In this document: positions 1 through 9,883 of the stretch, in pieces
Numbering within the stretch: position 1 is the stretch's first letter
Layout of the letters: each line of letters starts with the position of its first letter
NCBI RefSeq assembly: GCF_905171775.1
Contig: NC_053494.1
Span: forward strand, 155,670,115 to 155,734,114
DNA length: 64,000 nt
Origin: Rana temporaria
Taxonomy: Eukaryota > Chordata > Amphibia > Anura > Ranidae
Direction of reading: 5' to 3'
Notes under the pieces: model-generated
Database searches by the model: none
What the model saw: only the letters and a program-made list of their open reading frames with translations
Told to the model about the DNA's origin: nothing
Made by a program: the position numbers and the translations under genes

Positions 1-87
1 CACCAGGATGCAGCTGTAAAAACACAGATTATTGAACAGAAAGATGGGGCACCACCTCCACCAATAACAACCTCTGTCTCAGTGTAG
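1..87 (+). other. possible C-terminal end of a coding exon (weak)
   Basis: Frame 1 is open from the window edge to a TAG at 85-87 and gives 28 residues ending PPPPITTSVSV. The composition (QIIEQKDGAPPPP) looks more like protein than most of the flank. I do not recognise the protein. The reverse strand is open over the same stretch as well, and a frame of this length is often open by chance. If real, it would be the end of a plus-strand gene converging on ube2e3. The DNA to the left of the window would decide it. Confidence 0.2.
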
Positions 88-922
88 CAGCCATACACTA
101 GTAGAATTTAATTTCAAGTTTCGTTTTAATTATTTTTTGATCTTCAAATCATTGGTGGGGTCAAATCAACAATAATTTTCAACTGCAGTGATGAGAAAAT
201 TTGAAGGAGCAGGGTGGACATGTTTTCCTCAAATTTCTAACAGCGGATGTGGTTTTTAAGAAAAATCCATTTCACTCTAAAATGTTATGTTAAAAGTATT
301 TTCAAACGACAGTCATGAAGTCAAATTCACTAATGAGAATATTCGAGCAAATGTTTATTCTAAAAGCTACAAGTATATGGCCAGCATCTGATGAAAAAGA
401 GCATATCCCAATTACTAAATTGTTCTGAGGCAGGGCAGTGACTTGCCTCAATACAACATTGCTACCTTCAAATTAGTATATGGATTAAATTGTAGAATGG
501 CTACTTGTATTAAAGGAACCTCACAAAAGCAGTTTGTGTGTCAGTAGCACATTCATTCAAAATTAAATACATGTTTGGAATCATTTTTTTCTGGGGCAAT
601 TCTTCTGCCATTATCTTTTATCTATCTTGGATTCTGACGGCAAGATATTTCCCCCGAAGCCTCCTTTTCTCCTGCACTGAAGCCATGACAAACAAATTGT
701 TTTACACTCTTCATAATGGGGTTCTCCATTTGTTAATTTTGCAGTAAGGCGTAAGCTTGTGATACGATCACCTGTCACATAGCTCCATAGGATTCAGATG
801 TAGAGATCTTACTGAGGTTTCCCAGCAATATGAAAACTTTATAGTTCGTTTGTATACATCAATTTGTATTCCCCCCCCCCCCCAACTAAAATTCACACAT
901 GCTCTCTGCACTTTGATACAAA

Positions 923-930
<8 letters not shown>
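88..930. other. no gene seen; AT-rich flank
   Basis: AT-rich unique-looking sequence with short unsupported ORFs only. A run of 13 C lies at 871-883, just before the AT microsatellite. Confidence 0.5.

Positions 931-973
<43 letters not shown>
931..973. repeat. (AT)n microsatellite
   Basis: About 21 uninterrupted AT dinucleotides, directly abutting the left end of the MITE at 978. Confidence 0.95.
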
Positions 974-977
<4 letters not shown>

Positions 978-978
<1 letters not shown>

Positions 979-1246
979 GGGGTTATTTCCAAAAGGCAAA
1001 TCCACATTGTACTATAAGGGCAAACTACAAGTGCAAAGTGCACTTGAAATTGCACTGAAAGTGCAGTTGCTGTAGATCCGAGGGGGACGTGCAAGGAAAA
1101 TAAACAGCATTTTAGCTTTCACATGATTGGATAAAAAAAACAGCAGCGCTCCCCCTCATTTCAGATCTGCCCCTCAGATTTGAAGTGACTGCGCTTTCAA
1201 GTGCAATTGTAGTGCAAAGTGGATCTGCCTTTTGTAAATAACCCCC
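978..1246. mobile_element. MITE, family A copy 1 (TIR GGGGGTTATTT)
   Basis: The left end reads TGGGGGTTATTTCC and the right end is its inverse (GTAAATAACCCCCA). Internal motifs such as GGCAAATCCAC and GTGCAAAGTG recur inverted towards the other end, so the whole element folds back on itself. Related copies lie at 3611-3825 and 12174-12403. Non-coding. Confidence 0.75.
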
Positions 1247-1720
1247 AATATCTATCTATCAGCTTTAGGTTAAAAATATCAGGGAAAAGAGGAACATAAT
1301 GAGAATGCAACAAAACCTTAAAAGCACAAAAATGTATTTTATGAATTATGGTTTTCAGGTTTTAGGCACCACAACAAGTAAAAAGAAGTGCATATGTGCT
1401 TTGAAATTTTGAGGATGGATTGCTCCACAGTACTTGCAGCTAGAGATCAGGGAGGGCCCAATTAAAACGTGTTTCCTACTTGCTGGGAATATATTAAATA
1501 CTTAAATGTCCGAACCCTTATACAGTCACATGGAACTTCATTTTGTTTTTACAAAGATGGGAAGAATTAAATCACCATTTTTATTGATTTTTTTTGCCGA
1601 TTATAGTGTGTACATGAGGGTGGGCATATTCCAGAATGATCTTCCCCTTTCCCTGGTGACAATGATCTGACTACTGCAATAAGGACAGGGGGAGGTTAGC
1701 ATTTGTGGAAGCATCTCTCA
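1247..1720. other. no feature seen
   Basis: AT-rich sequence with no convincing ORF, exon or repeat end. Confidence 0.4.
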
Positions 1721-2125
1721 GGCCTTGTACACACGGTCGTTCCAAACCGATGAGAATGGTCCGACGGACCATTTTCATCGGTTCACCGCTGAAGTGGCCT
1801 AATGGTCTGATGTGCGTACACACCATAGTTCCAAAAACCGATCGGGTCAGAACGCGGTGACGTCAAACACACGACGTGCTGAATAAAACGCAGTTCAATG
1901 CTTCCAAGCATGCGTCGACTTGATTCTGAGCATGCGCGGGTTTTGAACCAATGCTTTTCTGTGCTAACCATCGGTTTGGACCGATCGGGCAGCGGTCCAT
2001 CGGTTCGGTTTTGAAGCATGTTTTAAAATTTTGGACCGATGGGCTATACACACGGTCGGTTTGGACCGATGAAACTGAACCTCGGTCCATTCTCATCAGT
2101 TTTGTCCGACCGTGTGTACGGGGCC
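1721..2125. mobile_element. foldback MITE, PIF/Harbinger-like (TIR GGCCYYGTACACACGGTCG)
   Basis: The terminal inverted repeats GGCCTTGTACACACGGTCG and its inverse CGACCGTGTGTACGGGGCC (one end differs by one or two bases) bound a 405-bp element. A direct TCA triplet lies outside each end (1718-1720 and 2126-2128), which fits a TNA target duplication as in PIF/Harbinger. The interior is itself largely palindromic (CCGATGAGAATGGTCCG near the left end is mirrored at the right). The ORFs across it on both strands are shadows of the palindrome. A second element with related ends is at 23766-24088. Confidence 0.8.
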
Positions 2126-2989
2126 TCAGGGTCTTTTTTTCTTTTCTGTACCAACAGTGGAGAAATGCTGGTGTACACAATCCCTGATCTATGAGTAAAG
2201 CCTTAAATGTGGAAAAAAATATCAGAATATGAACTTGGACAGATACCTTTTTTTCAAGATTAACATCTACTCATCAAAAATAAAACAAATAGAGGCTCAC
2301 AAACATTTGTTACAATGCATGAAACAGGGCATTAAGTAGAAAATTAGGGTTTCTTGTGACAATAAAGATCTTCTACATGGGAAATGTTAAAGGAAATCTG
2401 TAGCCAGGCTATGGACATACAATATTGAAATATTAACACAGTAAATGTTTTCAAGTGCATTTTCAAACTTCATGTATTTCTTTTTGTAGGAAAAAGAGAG
2501 TGGTTGCAGTACAAAAGCCTACCAAAAACTCATGTACATGCATTTTTCATGCTCTTTCACTGAAGTCTATAGAGCCAAAAACCCACCGCCCTTCACATTT
2601 CCCAAAAATGTATTGCAGGAAAATCCATAGATGTAAATGAGGCCGGTAAGAAATAATGCTAAATGGATTGAGGAGTGAAAACAATTCTTCTCCAAGATCA
2701 CAGAGGTACTAAAATCATAACATCTTTCCCCTTGCTTTCTCTAACATGGGGAAGTTGGAAGACTACAGCAGGTGCTGTAAGCTGCTCAGAAGGGACTTCC
2801 AGCATCTAGACCTCTGTTGGGATCTTTAATATTGAATTACTCCACAGCACCTGCAGCTTCAGGGCAGTGAGGACCTGTTTCAAAGTGGATTTAGTGCTTG
2901 TTAAGAAAATATGAATGCTAATAGCCTGGCCACAGTTTCACTTTAAAGCTATTCAGTAGTGTAGGATTTTCCTCAATGAATGACACTTA
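2126..2989. other. no gene seen
   Basis: AT-rich sequence without recognisable exon, TIR or LINE motif. The short ORFs have no supporting features. Confidence 0.4.
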
Positions 2990-3222
2990 GGCCCCTTTCA
3001 CACTTGTGTGATCTCAAAGTTATGCAATTTTTTGGCAAGCCTGTGTAAACTTGAGGTCTATGGACCACAACTCAAAGTCAGACCAAAGTAGTATAAGGAC
3101 TACTTTGAAGTTGCACAGATGGTTATGGTTATCACAGATGGTTATGGTTATCATTGGGAATCATGGGGTGTGACTTGTCATGCGACTCTGATGTCCAAAG
3201 TCACAAAAGTGTGAAAGGGGCC
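2990..3222. mobile_element. MITE with TIR GGCCCCTTTCACACTTGTG
   Basis: The left end GGCCCCTTTCACACTTGTG is mirrored at the right (CACAAAAGTGTGAAAGGGGCC). TA flanks both sides (left TTA, right TAA). The inside repeats CAAAGTC and a duplicated GATGGTTATGGTTATCA (tandem pair around 3117-3150). A partial copy with the same left end is at 58011. Similar ends bound the giant palindrome at 53783-56408. Confidence 0.75.
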
Positions 3223-3610
3223 TAATGAGCATCTTTAACATTCAATATTTTGGATCAAAAGGTAAAAAAAAAAAAAAAATCTGGTATTTGTGAGTATACA
3301 GTACCAATCAATAATACACTAGCATTAACCTTTTCTTTCACCTTTCCTTCATTTGAACATCCATGATAAAGAACTGTGGGGTCATAACATTGTGATCATT
3401 GGCCCATGTAATCAATAGTACATATACAAGTACAGAGTATATGTGGCCCATTCATTAAAAAGGTAATGAATGGGCCAAAGGGACATTCACACAGATGTGT
3501 TTTTTTTTTCATTCAGCCAGTGGGCTAAAAAAAAAAAAAAAAAAAAAAAAAACACAACAACATTCCACCACCCACACAAGTAAGGTGAATGGCGTTTCCC
3601 CTCCCTGAGA
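3223..3610. other. no gene; poly(A) run 3527-3552
   Basis: Contains a run of about 26 A at 3527-3552 and a short direct echo of AATGAATGGGCC. The minus-strand poly-Phe ORFs here come from the A run. Confidence 0.5.
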
Positions 3611-3825
3611 CATTGGGATTGATTTACTAAGGGCAAATACTTTGTGAGTGCAGTTGCTCCAGATCTTCGTAAATGAGGGAAATCTCTGTTGATTTCCATC
3701 ATCCAATAATGAGCCCTTGCACGTGATTGGATATTCTTTACAAAGTGAAGCTTTACCTTATTTACCAAGCTCTGGAGCAACTGCACTTTCAAACTATACT
3801 TGCATTTAGTAAATAAACCCCAATG
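3611..3825. mobile_element. MITE, family A copy 2
   Basis: The ends CATTGGGATTGATTTACTAA and TTTAGTAAATAAACCCCAATG are inverted copies of each other. The inside carries the GTGCAGTTGCTCC and GAGCAACTGCAC mirror pair. It is related to the elements at 978 and 12174 but has its own version of the ends. Confidence 0.7.
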
Positions 3826-4757
3826 TATTATGACAGCAGCTGCTGATTGACAAAAAACTTTCTTGACATTCCCGTTTGGCACAAGTTGATCTAACAATCG
3901 ACTTCTGTCCAATAGGGACAGCCACAAATTCAGCTGGTTCCTGCCGAAGTCTCAGCTTTCTGAGTCACCCTGGGCTCCAAATGTCTGCAGGAGAATCTAT
4001 ATGTCCAACCCCGTATGTAGTTCTTGTTAACTACTGTAAGACATTCAATGCAGCATTCAAAATTTTAGAACATTTGAATAACTAAACCAAAATCATCCAA
4101 TTTAATAAAAATCTCCACAAAAATTACACATCCCTTTAATTTGAAATCAGTTCATTGTGAGTTAAGGTCAGCTTTGATAGCTCTGTGAACATAAAGAAAG
4201 GCCTACCTACCAATTGCTTTACCACCCCAGTTCAATTTAAGCAACAGCTGTACTCTCAAGTTTGGCTCTTTTTCTTCTTTTTAAAGCATTTGTACTACCA
4301 TTCTTTTCTTTCTTTATCCAACCAGCGCTAGGCAGCCAACTGGAATACGATTGGTAACTACAGCAACATCACTGTTTACATTCTCATCAGCTATTATGCA
4401 TCAGTCCTGCAATAATCAGATAGAAAGGATAATTTGATGGCAAAAAGACTAAAACCTTCCCCATTAAGTGACTGCCAAATGTAACAAGATTTAAAAACTT
4501 ATCTCTCATTACTTTAAATAAAAATATGGAATATGTGAGGCTGCCCATATCTTAGTGTCACCCTGTTACATTGTAATGTTTGAACAAACCATGCCCACCG
4601 TCTCAAGGGCCTTGCGCTTTCCAGAGTCCAAAGATTTGGGCTTCCTCAACAAACCAGGAACATGGCACAGGTATCGTCTTTGATTTTAAGTGCAAGCCCA
4701 CCCAAAGCTGATATTTTTGCATTTGTTGCATGTTGAGAAAGGTTGATAAATTACAAA
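3826..4757. other. no gene seen; 3' flank of ube2e3
   Basis: Unique-looking AT-rich sequence. No exon, transposase or LINE motif was recognised. Confidence 0.4.
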
Positions 4758-4759
4758 TA

Positions 4760-4929
4760 CTGTATTTATTGGCGTATAAAACACTCACTTTTTCACCCTC
4801 TAAATAGAGGGTAAATTGTGCCTGCGTGTTATACGCAGGAAGCTGTGGAAAGTTTTTTCCTTGAAACTTCCCTCTTAAAGTTAGGGTGCGCGTTATACGC
4901 CTGTGCGTGTTATACGCCGATAAATACGG
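4760..4929. mobile_element. short MITE with TA duplication
   Basis: The ends CTGTATTTATTGGCGTATAA and TTATACGCCGATAAATACGG are inverted repeats, with TA immediately outside each (4758-4759, 4930-4931). The core repeats the motif CGTGTTATACGC several times in both orientations. At 170 bp it has no coding capacity. Confidence 0.8.
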
Positions 4930-4931
4930 TA

Positions 4932-5514
4932 TGTTCTTTTGTGGAAGTTTGACAACAACAACAACTTACCACTGTAGTATACCTGTGTTTCCCTCGCCTT
5001 GGAATCTTCATTCTTCTGCTACAGAAGGGGGACTCTCATCACTACTGTTGCATTCGTTCGAATATAAAATAAGTAAGATATCACTGCAATGCCTGCAGCA
5101 GGAAGACAATTCAATCCCAGAGATTTCACTGCCAAAGCTCTAGTGACTAAAGACCTTGGCATTCATCTCATCAGCATTTATCAAAAACAAAATACAACTG
5201 ATTATAATGAATAACCAGCATATACAAATGCTACGAATATCAATTTTTACCTTTTGTTCTGCAACAATCAAACTTCATTTAGTAATTCAAACATAGACAT
5301 GTGCACACACAGTATCAGTATTTTACAGCAGAACAAAACAAATTACAGCTGCTATTAATGAAAAAAAACACTACAAGAAAAATCTGAAAAAAAAAAAAAA
5401 AATAGATAACTCAATTCCTCGGAGACTGTAAAGAATTAATTCACAGTGCAATCTTGAAATTAAACCCGATACTGTGTCACTGCGATTGTACATTGACCTC
5501 CACATGTGAAAGCA
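4932..5514. other. no gene seen; 3' flank of ube2e3
   Basis: AT-rich. The 85-codon plus-strand ORF that begins inside the MITE has no recognisable content. A poly(A) run ends near 5402. Confidence 0.4.
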
Positions 5515-6037
5515 AAGAAACTACACTTTAGGGAACATGTTTATTGTGTGTTGGGATAATACATTGGGTGCTCTCTGAGCTACAAAGGGATAAAAGGAAA
5601 TCCTTTCAGTACAAACTGACAAAGGTAAAACAGTTTTCACAACAGCGTGTACCACATAATTGGAAATATTTCTGGGTTTAATACAAATGACATATCCTCT
5701 AGTAATCTACAGCTAAACTTTAATAACGTCATACAGATAATGAATTAGGCTAAAATGCACTATAATATTTGGTTTGGAACGGTATCCTTAGTACATCACA
5801 AAATACGTTTTGATATCCCAAAGAAGCAAGACTTGCAAGTAGGCATTTTAACATTACTAAATCTACAGCTACAAAGTTCTACTCTTGATAGCATTTAACT
5901 CCTGGGGCAGTATACCGTATAGGATAAAAGCAGAGAGTAGAATCAGTATAACATATACACAGAAGTCCGTATTGTAAAGGCTATAAAGATGTGTTGCACA
6001 TTGTACAGATGCCTTGTGCTTCTTCAAACTGTACAGT
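5515..6037 (-). other. ube2e3: probable 3' UTR of ube2e3
   Basis: This is the minus-strand sequence directly after the stop codon of the last coding exon. No splice signal is needed to join it. Its far end is placed only by the first plausible AATAAA, so the length is an inference; later polyadenylation sites are possible. Confidence 0.45.
5540..5545 (-). terminator. candidate polyadenylation signal AATAAA
   Basis: TTTATT on the plus strand reads AATAAA on the minus strand, about 490 nt after the ube2e3 stop codon, and GT-rich sequence lies next to it. It is one candidate among several in AT-rich DNA. Confidence 0.3.
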
Positions 6038-6135
6038 TTATGTGGCGTATCTCTTGGTCCACTGTCTGGCTATCCTGTCATGCTCTGCTCTGTTGGTCAA
6101 ATACTGAGTGGCTATGCTTCCAACCAGGGGGTCAG
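6038..6135 (-). CDS. ube2e3: ube2e3 last coding exon (C-terminal 31 residues and stop)
   Basis: Ubiquitin-conjugating enzyme E2 E3, the C-terminal helical part of the UBC fold. Read on the minus strand, a pyrimidine-rich tract and CAG acceptor (AG at 6136-6137) lead into CT, which completes an Ala codon begun in the previous exon. Then follow DPLVGSIATQYLTN, RAEHDRIARQWTKRYAT and TAA at 6038-6040. Leu and Ile in QYLTNRAEHDRIARQ fit UBE2E3; from what I recall of the family, UBE2E1 and UBE2E2 have Met at both places. The reading phase matches the donor at 20116 exactly. If the protein has the usual 207 residues, this exon holds residues 177-207 plus part of 176. No damage is seen, and purifying selection is evident from the near-identity to the mammalian sequence. 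Confidence 0.96.
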
Positions 6136-6448
6136 CTGAAAAAAAGGCAAAGGAAAAGAACATTATAGTAAAAAAAAAAAAAAAAATCCATCAAGAATAT
6201 AATCAGCACAAAAACAAAGGCCACTGTGAAAAGCCTCCAGTCAATGCGAGTTTAGGGTGAAAAGAAGAACAAATAATAAATCAAACTCAAACAGATCCAA
6301 GTAGGAATTTTTGACATTAAAACCTTGATCAGGAAACATTTACAAGTGATTAGAGGTAACTGAAAAGGGGTACATATGAATAAGAAAACTTTAGGAAGTA
6401 TTTAGATCGCAGGATCGAACAACCCCAATTCTTAAAAAGTTGTGAAGC

Positions 6449-6479
<31 letters not shown>

Positions 6480-6610
6480 CCCTATATAAAAAAGCAGAAT
6501 GAAATAATTTGCAAATGTCAAACTCATATTTTATTTACAATAGAAAATGTACAAATATCAAAAATGTTTAAACTACAAAAATTTACCATTTTAATAAAAA
6601 AAAAAAGGTA

Positions 6611-7358
6611 CTGCATATACTCGAATATAAGCCGACCCGAATATAAGCCAAGGCACCCAATTTTACCACAAAAAAAAAAAAAAAAAAATGGAAAAACATA
6701 TTGACTCGAGTATACGCCTAGGGTGAGAATGAAGCAGCCACTGTAAGTGGAAAGAGGGTCAACAATGCCCATCTGCTTCCTCACTGTGCCCATTTTCAGC
6801 CTCAATGTGCCCATTGCAAGCATGATTCGTTTATATTAAATACCCACCAAGCATTTATACTGAATCCAAGGTGCTGCGCACATCTTAATTTCAGCCTGCG
6901 CCATTTTAAGTAGACTTTTTTATTGACATTATTGCCTCTTTATAAAGGTTTCAGAACTCACATTATTAAACACATTTTAAAGCACCAGTGTAACAAACTT
7001 ACGCTGTGTGTATAGGAAGTGTATGCGCCGTCCACGCTGTCCTGCCTCCTCATCCTCGTAACAATAAACTTACAGTACATACAGGGCTGTGTATATAGGA
7101 AGTGTCTGCGCCATCCACTAACAAAGCTGACACTTCCTATACACACATCCCTGTATGTACTGTAAGTTCGTTACATGGACGAGGAGGAGGTGGGACAGCG
7201 CAGACACTTTCTATACACACAGCCCTGCTGTGAATCGGAGGCTACAATGTACTGTGGCGTAATATGGGCAGATAACCCGACTCGAGTATAAGCCGAGGGG
7301 GACGTTTTTAGCACAAAAAAAGTGCTGAAAAACTCGGCTTATACTTGAGTATATACGG
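6611..7358. mobile_element. MITE inserted in the old Tc1/mariner element
   Basis: The ends CTGCATATACTCGAATATAA and TTATACTTGAGTATATACGG are inverted repeats, each followed inwards by GCCGA or its inverse. TA precedes the left end. The interior has a second pair of inverted segments built on CACTTCCTATACACACA, GTATATAGGAAGTGT and TACTGTAAGTT, each seen several times between 7000 and 7230. It has no coding content. Confidence 0.75.
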
Positions 7359-7539
7359 CAAGTTTGAAATGGAGGACAACAAAAAGTCTCAAAAAAGTTA
7401 GGACAGGACAACAAACTGGCAAAGTAAGTGGTACCAACATGGAAAAGCTGGAAGAATATTTTCAACTAATTTGTTTAATTGGCAATAGGTCAGTAACATA
7501 GCTCAGTATAAAAAAAAAAAAAAAAGTCAGAATGTCGAA

Positions 7540-7772
7540 GATGGGCCAATCTGAAAAGCTGCTTCTAAAATTGTTGAACAATTTCAGAATAACGTTTAAC
7601 GTGAAATTGCAAAAACTTTAAATATATCATCATCTACAGTACATATCGTTAAAAGATTGTAAGAATCTGGAGAAATCTCTGCGCAAGGGACAAGGCTGAA
7701 ACACAATACTGGATGCTCGTGATCGTTCGACCTTAGGTGGCATTGCATTGAAAACAGGCATGATACTGTCAT
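7540..7772 (+). pseudogene. N-terminal transposase relic of the old Tc1/mariner element
   Basis: Fragments read like the DNA-binding half of a Tc1/mariner transposase (AACAATTTCAGAATAACG, then CATCATCTACAGTACATATC, then GGAGAAATCTCTGCGCAAGG) and continue in the same order at 11493. Frame is lost several times by small deletions. The CR1 fragment interrupts it at about 7772. Confidence 0.65.
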
Positions 7773-8253
7773 ATGTACAAATATATAAGGGGTCCATATA
7801 GTGAACTTGGTGTTGAGTTATTCACGTTACGGTCAACACTGAGGACAAGGGGGCAGTCTTTACGTCTAGAGGAAAGAGATTTAACCTCCATATACAGAAA
7901 GGTTTCTTCACAGTAAGAGCTGTGAAAATGTGGAATAGACTCCCTCCAGAGGGGATTCTGGCCAGCTCAGTAAAGTGCTTTAAGAAAGGCCTGGATTCTT
8001 TCCTAAATGTACATAATATAACTGGGTACTAACAATTATAGGTAAAGTTGATTCGGAGAATATCAGATTGCCTCATGGGGGATCAGGAAGGAATTTTTTC
8101 CCCTGCTGTAGCAAATTGGATCATGCTTTGCTGGGGGTTTTTGCCTTCCTCTGGATCAACTGTGGGTATAGAATTGGGTATATGTGATTGTACGATATTA
8201 TTATTGTTTTATTTCTTGTGGTTGAACTTGTGTCTTTTTTCAACCTGACTAAC
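7773..8253 (+). mobile_element. 3' end of a CR1-like LINE
   Basis: The translated text around 7870-8035 (RFNLHIQKGFFTVRAVKMWN, then RLPPEG, CFKKGLDSFL, NVHNITGY) is the C-terminal tail of a CR1-like ORF2. It is followed by a characteristic 3' UTR with GGGGGATCAGGAAGGAATTT and CTGACTAAC. The same sequence occurs on the minus strand at 62740-63850 with more of the reverse transcriptase. This copy is 5'-truncated to about 480 bp, as is typical of LINE insertions, and its last bases are cut by the Tc1 element that follows. Confidence 0.85.
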
Positions 8254-8255
8254 TA

Positions 8256-9877
8256 CAGTCCCTTGCGAAAGTATTCGGCCCCCTTGAACTTTGCGATTTT
8301 TTGCCACATTTCAGGCTTCAAACATAAAGATATAAAACTGTAATTTTTTTTTGAAGAATCAACAAGTGGGACACAATCATGAAGTGGAACGAAATTTATT
8401 GGACATTTCAAACTTTAACAAATAAACTCAAAAATTGGGCGTGCAAAATGATTCAGCCCCCTTATTTAATACTTTGTAGCGCCACCTTTTGCTTCGATTA
8501 CAGCTGTAAGTCGCTTGGGGTATGTCTCTATCAGTTTTGCACATCGAGAGACTGAAAGGTTTTCCCATTCCTCCTTGCAAAACAGCTCGAGCTCAGTGAG
8601 GTTGGATGGAGAGCGTTTGTGAACAGCAGTTTTCAGTTCTTTCCATAGATTCTTGATTGGATTCAGGTCTGGACTTTGACTTGGCCATTCTAACACCTGG
8701 ATATGTTTATTTGTGAACCATTTCATTGTAGATTTTGCTTTATGTTTTGGATCATTGTCTTGTTGGAAGACAAATCTCCGTCCCAGTCTTAGGTCTTTTG
8801 CAGACTCCATCAGGTTTTCTTCCAGAATGGTCCTGTATTTGGCTCCATCCAACTTCCCATCAATTTTAACCATCTTCCCTGTCCCTGCTGAAGAAAAGCA
8901 GGCCCAAACCATGATGCTGCCACCACCATGTTTGACAGTGGGGATGGTGTGTTCAGGGTGAGGAGCTGTGTTGCTTTTACGCCAAACATAACGTTTTGCA
9001 TTGTTGCCAAAAAGTTTGATTTTGGTTTCATCTGACCAGAGCACCTTCTTCCACATGTCTGGTGTGTCTCCCAGGTGGCTTGTGGCAAACTTTAAACAAC
9101 ACTTTTTATGGATATCTTTAAGAAATGGCTTTCTTCTTGCCACTCTTCCATAAAGGCCAGATTTGTGCAGTATACAACCGATTGTTGTCCTATGGACAGA
9201 GTCTCCCACCTTAGCTTTAGACCTCTGCAGTTCATCCAGAGTGATCATGGGCCTCTTGGCTGCATCTCTGATCAGTCTTCTCCTTGTATGAGCTGAAAGT
9301 TTAGAGGGACGGCCAGGTCTTCGTAGATTTGCAGTGGTCTGATACTCCTTCCATTTCAATATTATCGCTTGCAGAGTGCTCCTTGGAATGTTTAAAGCTT
9401 GGGAAATCTTTTTGTATCCAAATCCGGCTGTAAACTTCTCCACAACAGTATCTCAGACCTGCCTGGTGTGTTCCTTGTTCTTCATGATGCTCTCTGCGCT
9501 TTAAACGGACCTCTGAGACTATCACAGTGCAGGTGCATTTATACGGAGACTTGATTACACACAGGTGGATTCCATTTATCATCATTAGTCATTTAGGTCA
9601 ACATTGGATCATTCAGAGATCCTCACTGAACTTCTGGAGAGAGTTGGCTGCACTGAAAGTAAAGGGGCTGAATAATTTTGCACGCCCAATTTTTCAGTTT
9701 TTTATTTGTTAAAAAAGTTTGAAATATCTAATAAAATTTCATTCCACTTCATGATTGTGTCCCACTTGTTGTTGATTCTCCAAAAAAAATTACAGTTTTA
9801 TATCTTTATGTTTAAAGCCTGAAAGGTGGAAAAAGGTCGCAAAGTTCAAGGGGGCCGAATACTTTTGCAAGGCACTG
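8256..9877 (-). mobile_element. Tc1 element, nearly full length (1622 bp)
   Basis: The terminal inverted repeats begin CAGTCCCTTGCGAAAGTATT on the left and, inverted, CAGTGCCTTGCAAAAGTATT on the right. TA flanks both (8254-8255, 9878-9879). The repeats run on for about 200 bp with a few differences (TTGATTCTTCA, CATGAAGTGGAA). The length and the single central transposase frame fit Tc1 elements of fish and frogs. It sits in the tail of the CR1 fragment. Confidence 0.95.
8466..9485 (-). pseudogene. Tc1 transposase, disrupted (stop at codon 11, catalytic Glu to Lys)
   Basis: A DD34E transposase of about 340 residues would start at ATG 9485-9483 (MKNKEHTRQV), but codon 11 is TGA (9455-9453), where a CGA codon is expected. 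The frame is then open for 325 codons. In order it has: paired-type helix-turn-helix (GYKKISQALNIPRSTLQAII), a GRPSK hook, a second HTH, the first Asp in VLWSDETK, the glycine-rich KHGGGSIMVW, the second Asp in FQQDNDPKHK, and the third acidic site in SPDLNPIKNLWKEL. That last site is Lys (codon 8654-8652) where Tc1 has the catalytic Glu (NPIENLW). Two separate lesions make the enzyme inactive. The opposite-strand ORFs are shadows. Confidence 0.93.
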
Positions 9878-9883
9878 TATATA

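Noticed and set aside
8713..9296. Plus-strand ORFs across the first Tc1 element
   Set aside because: Shadows of the minus-strand transposase.
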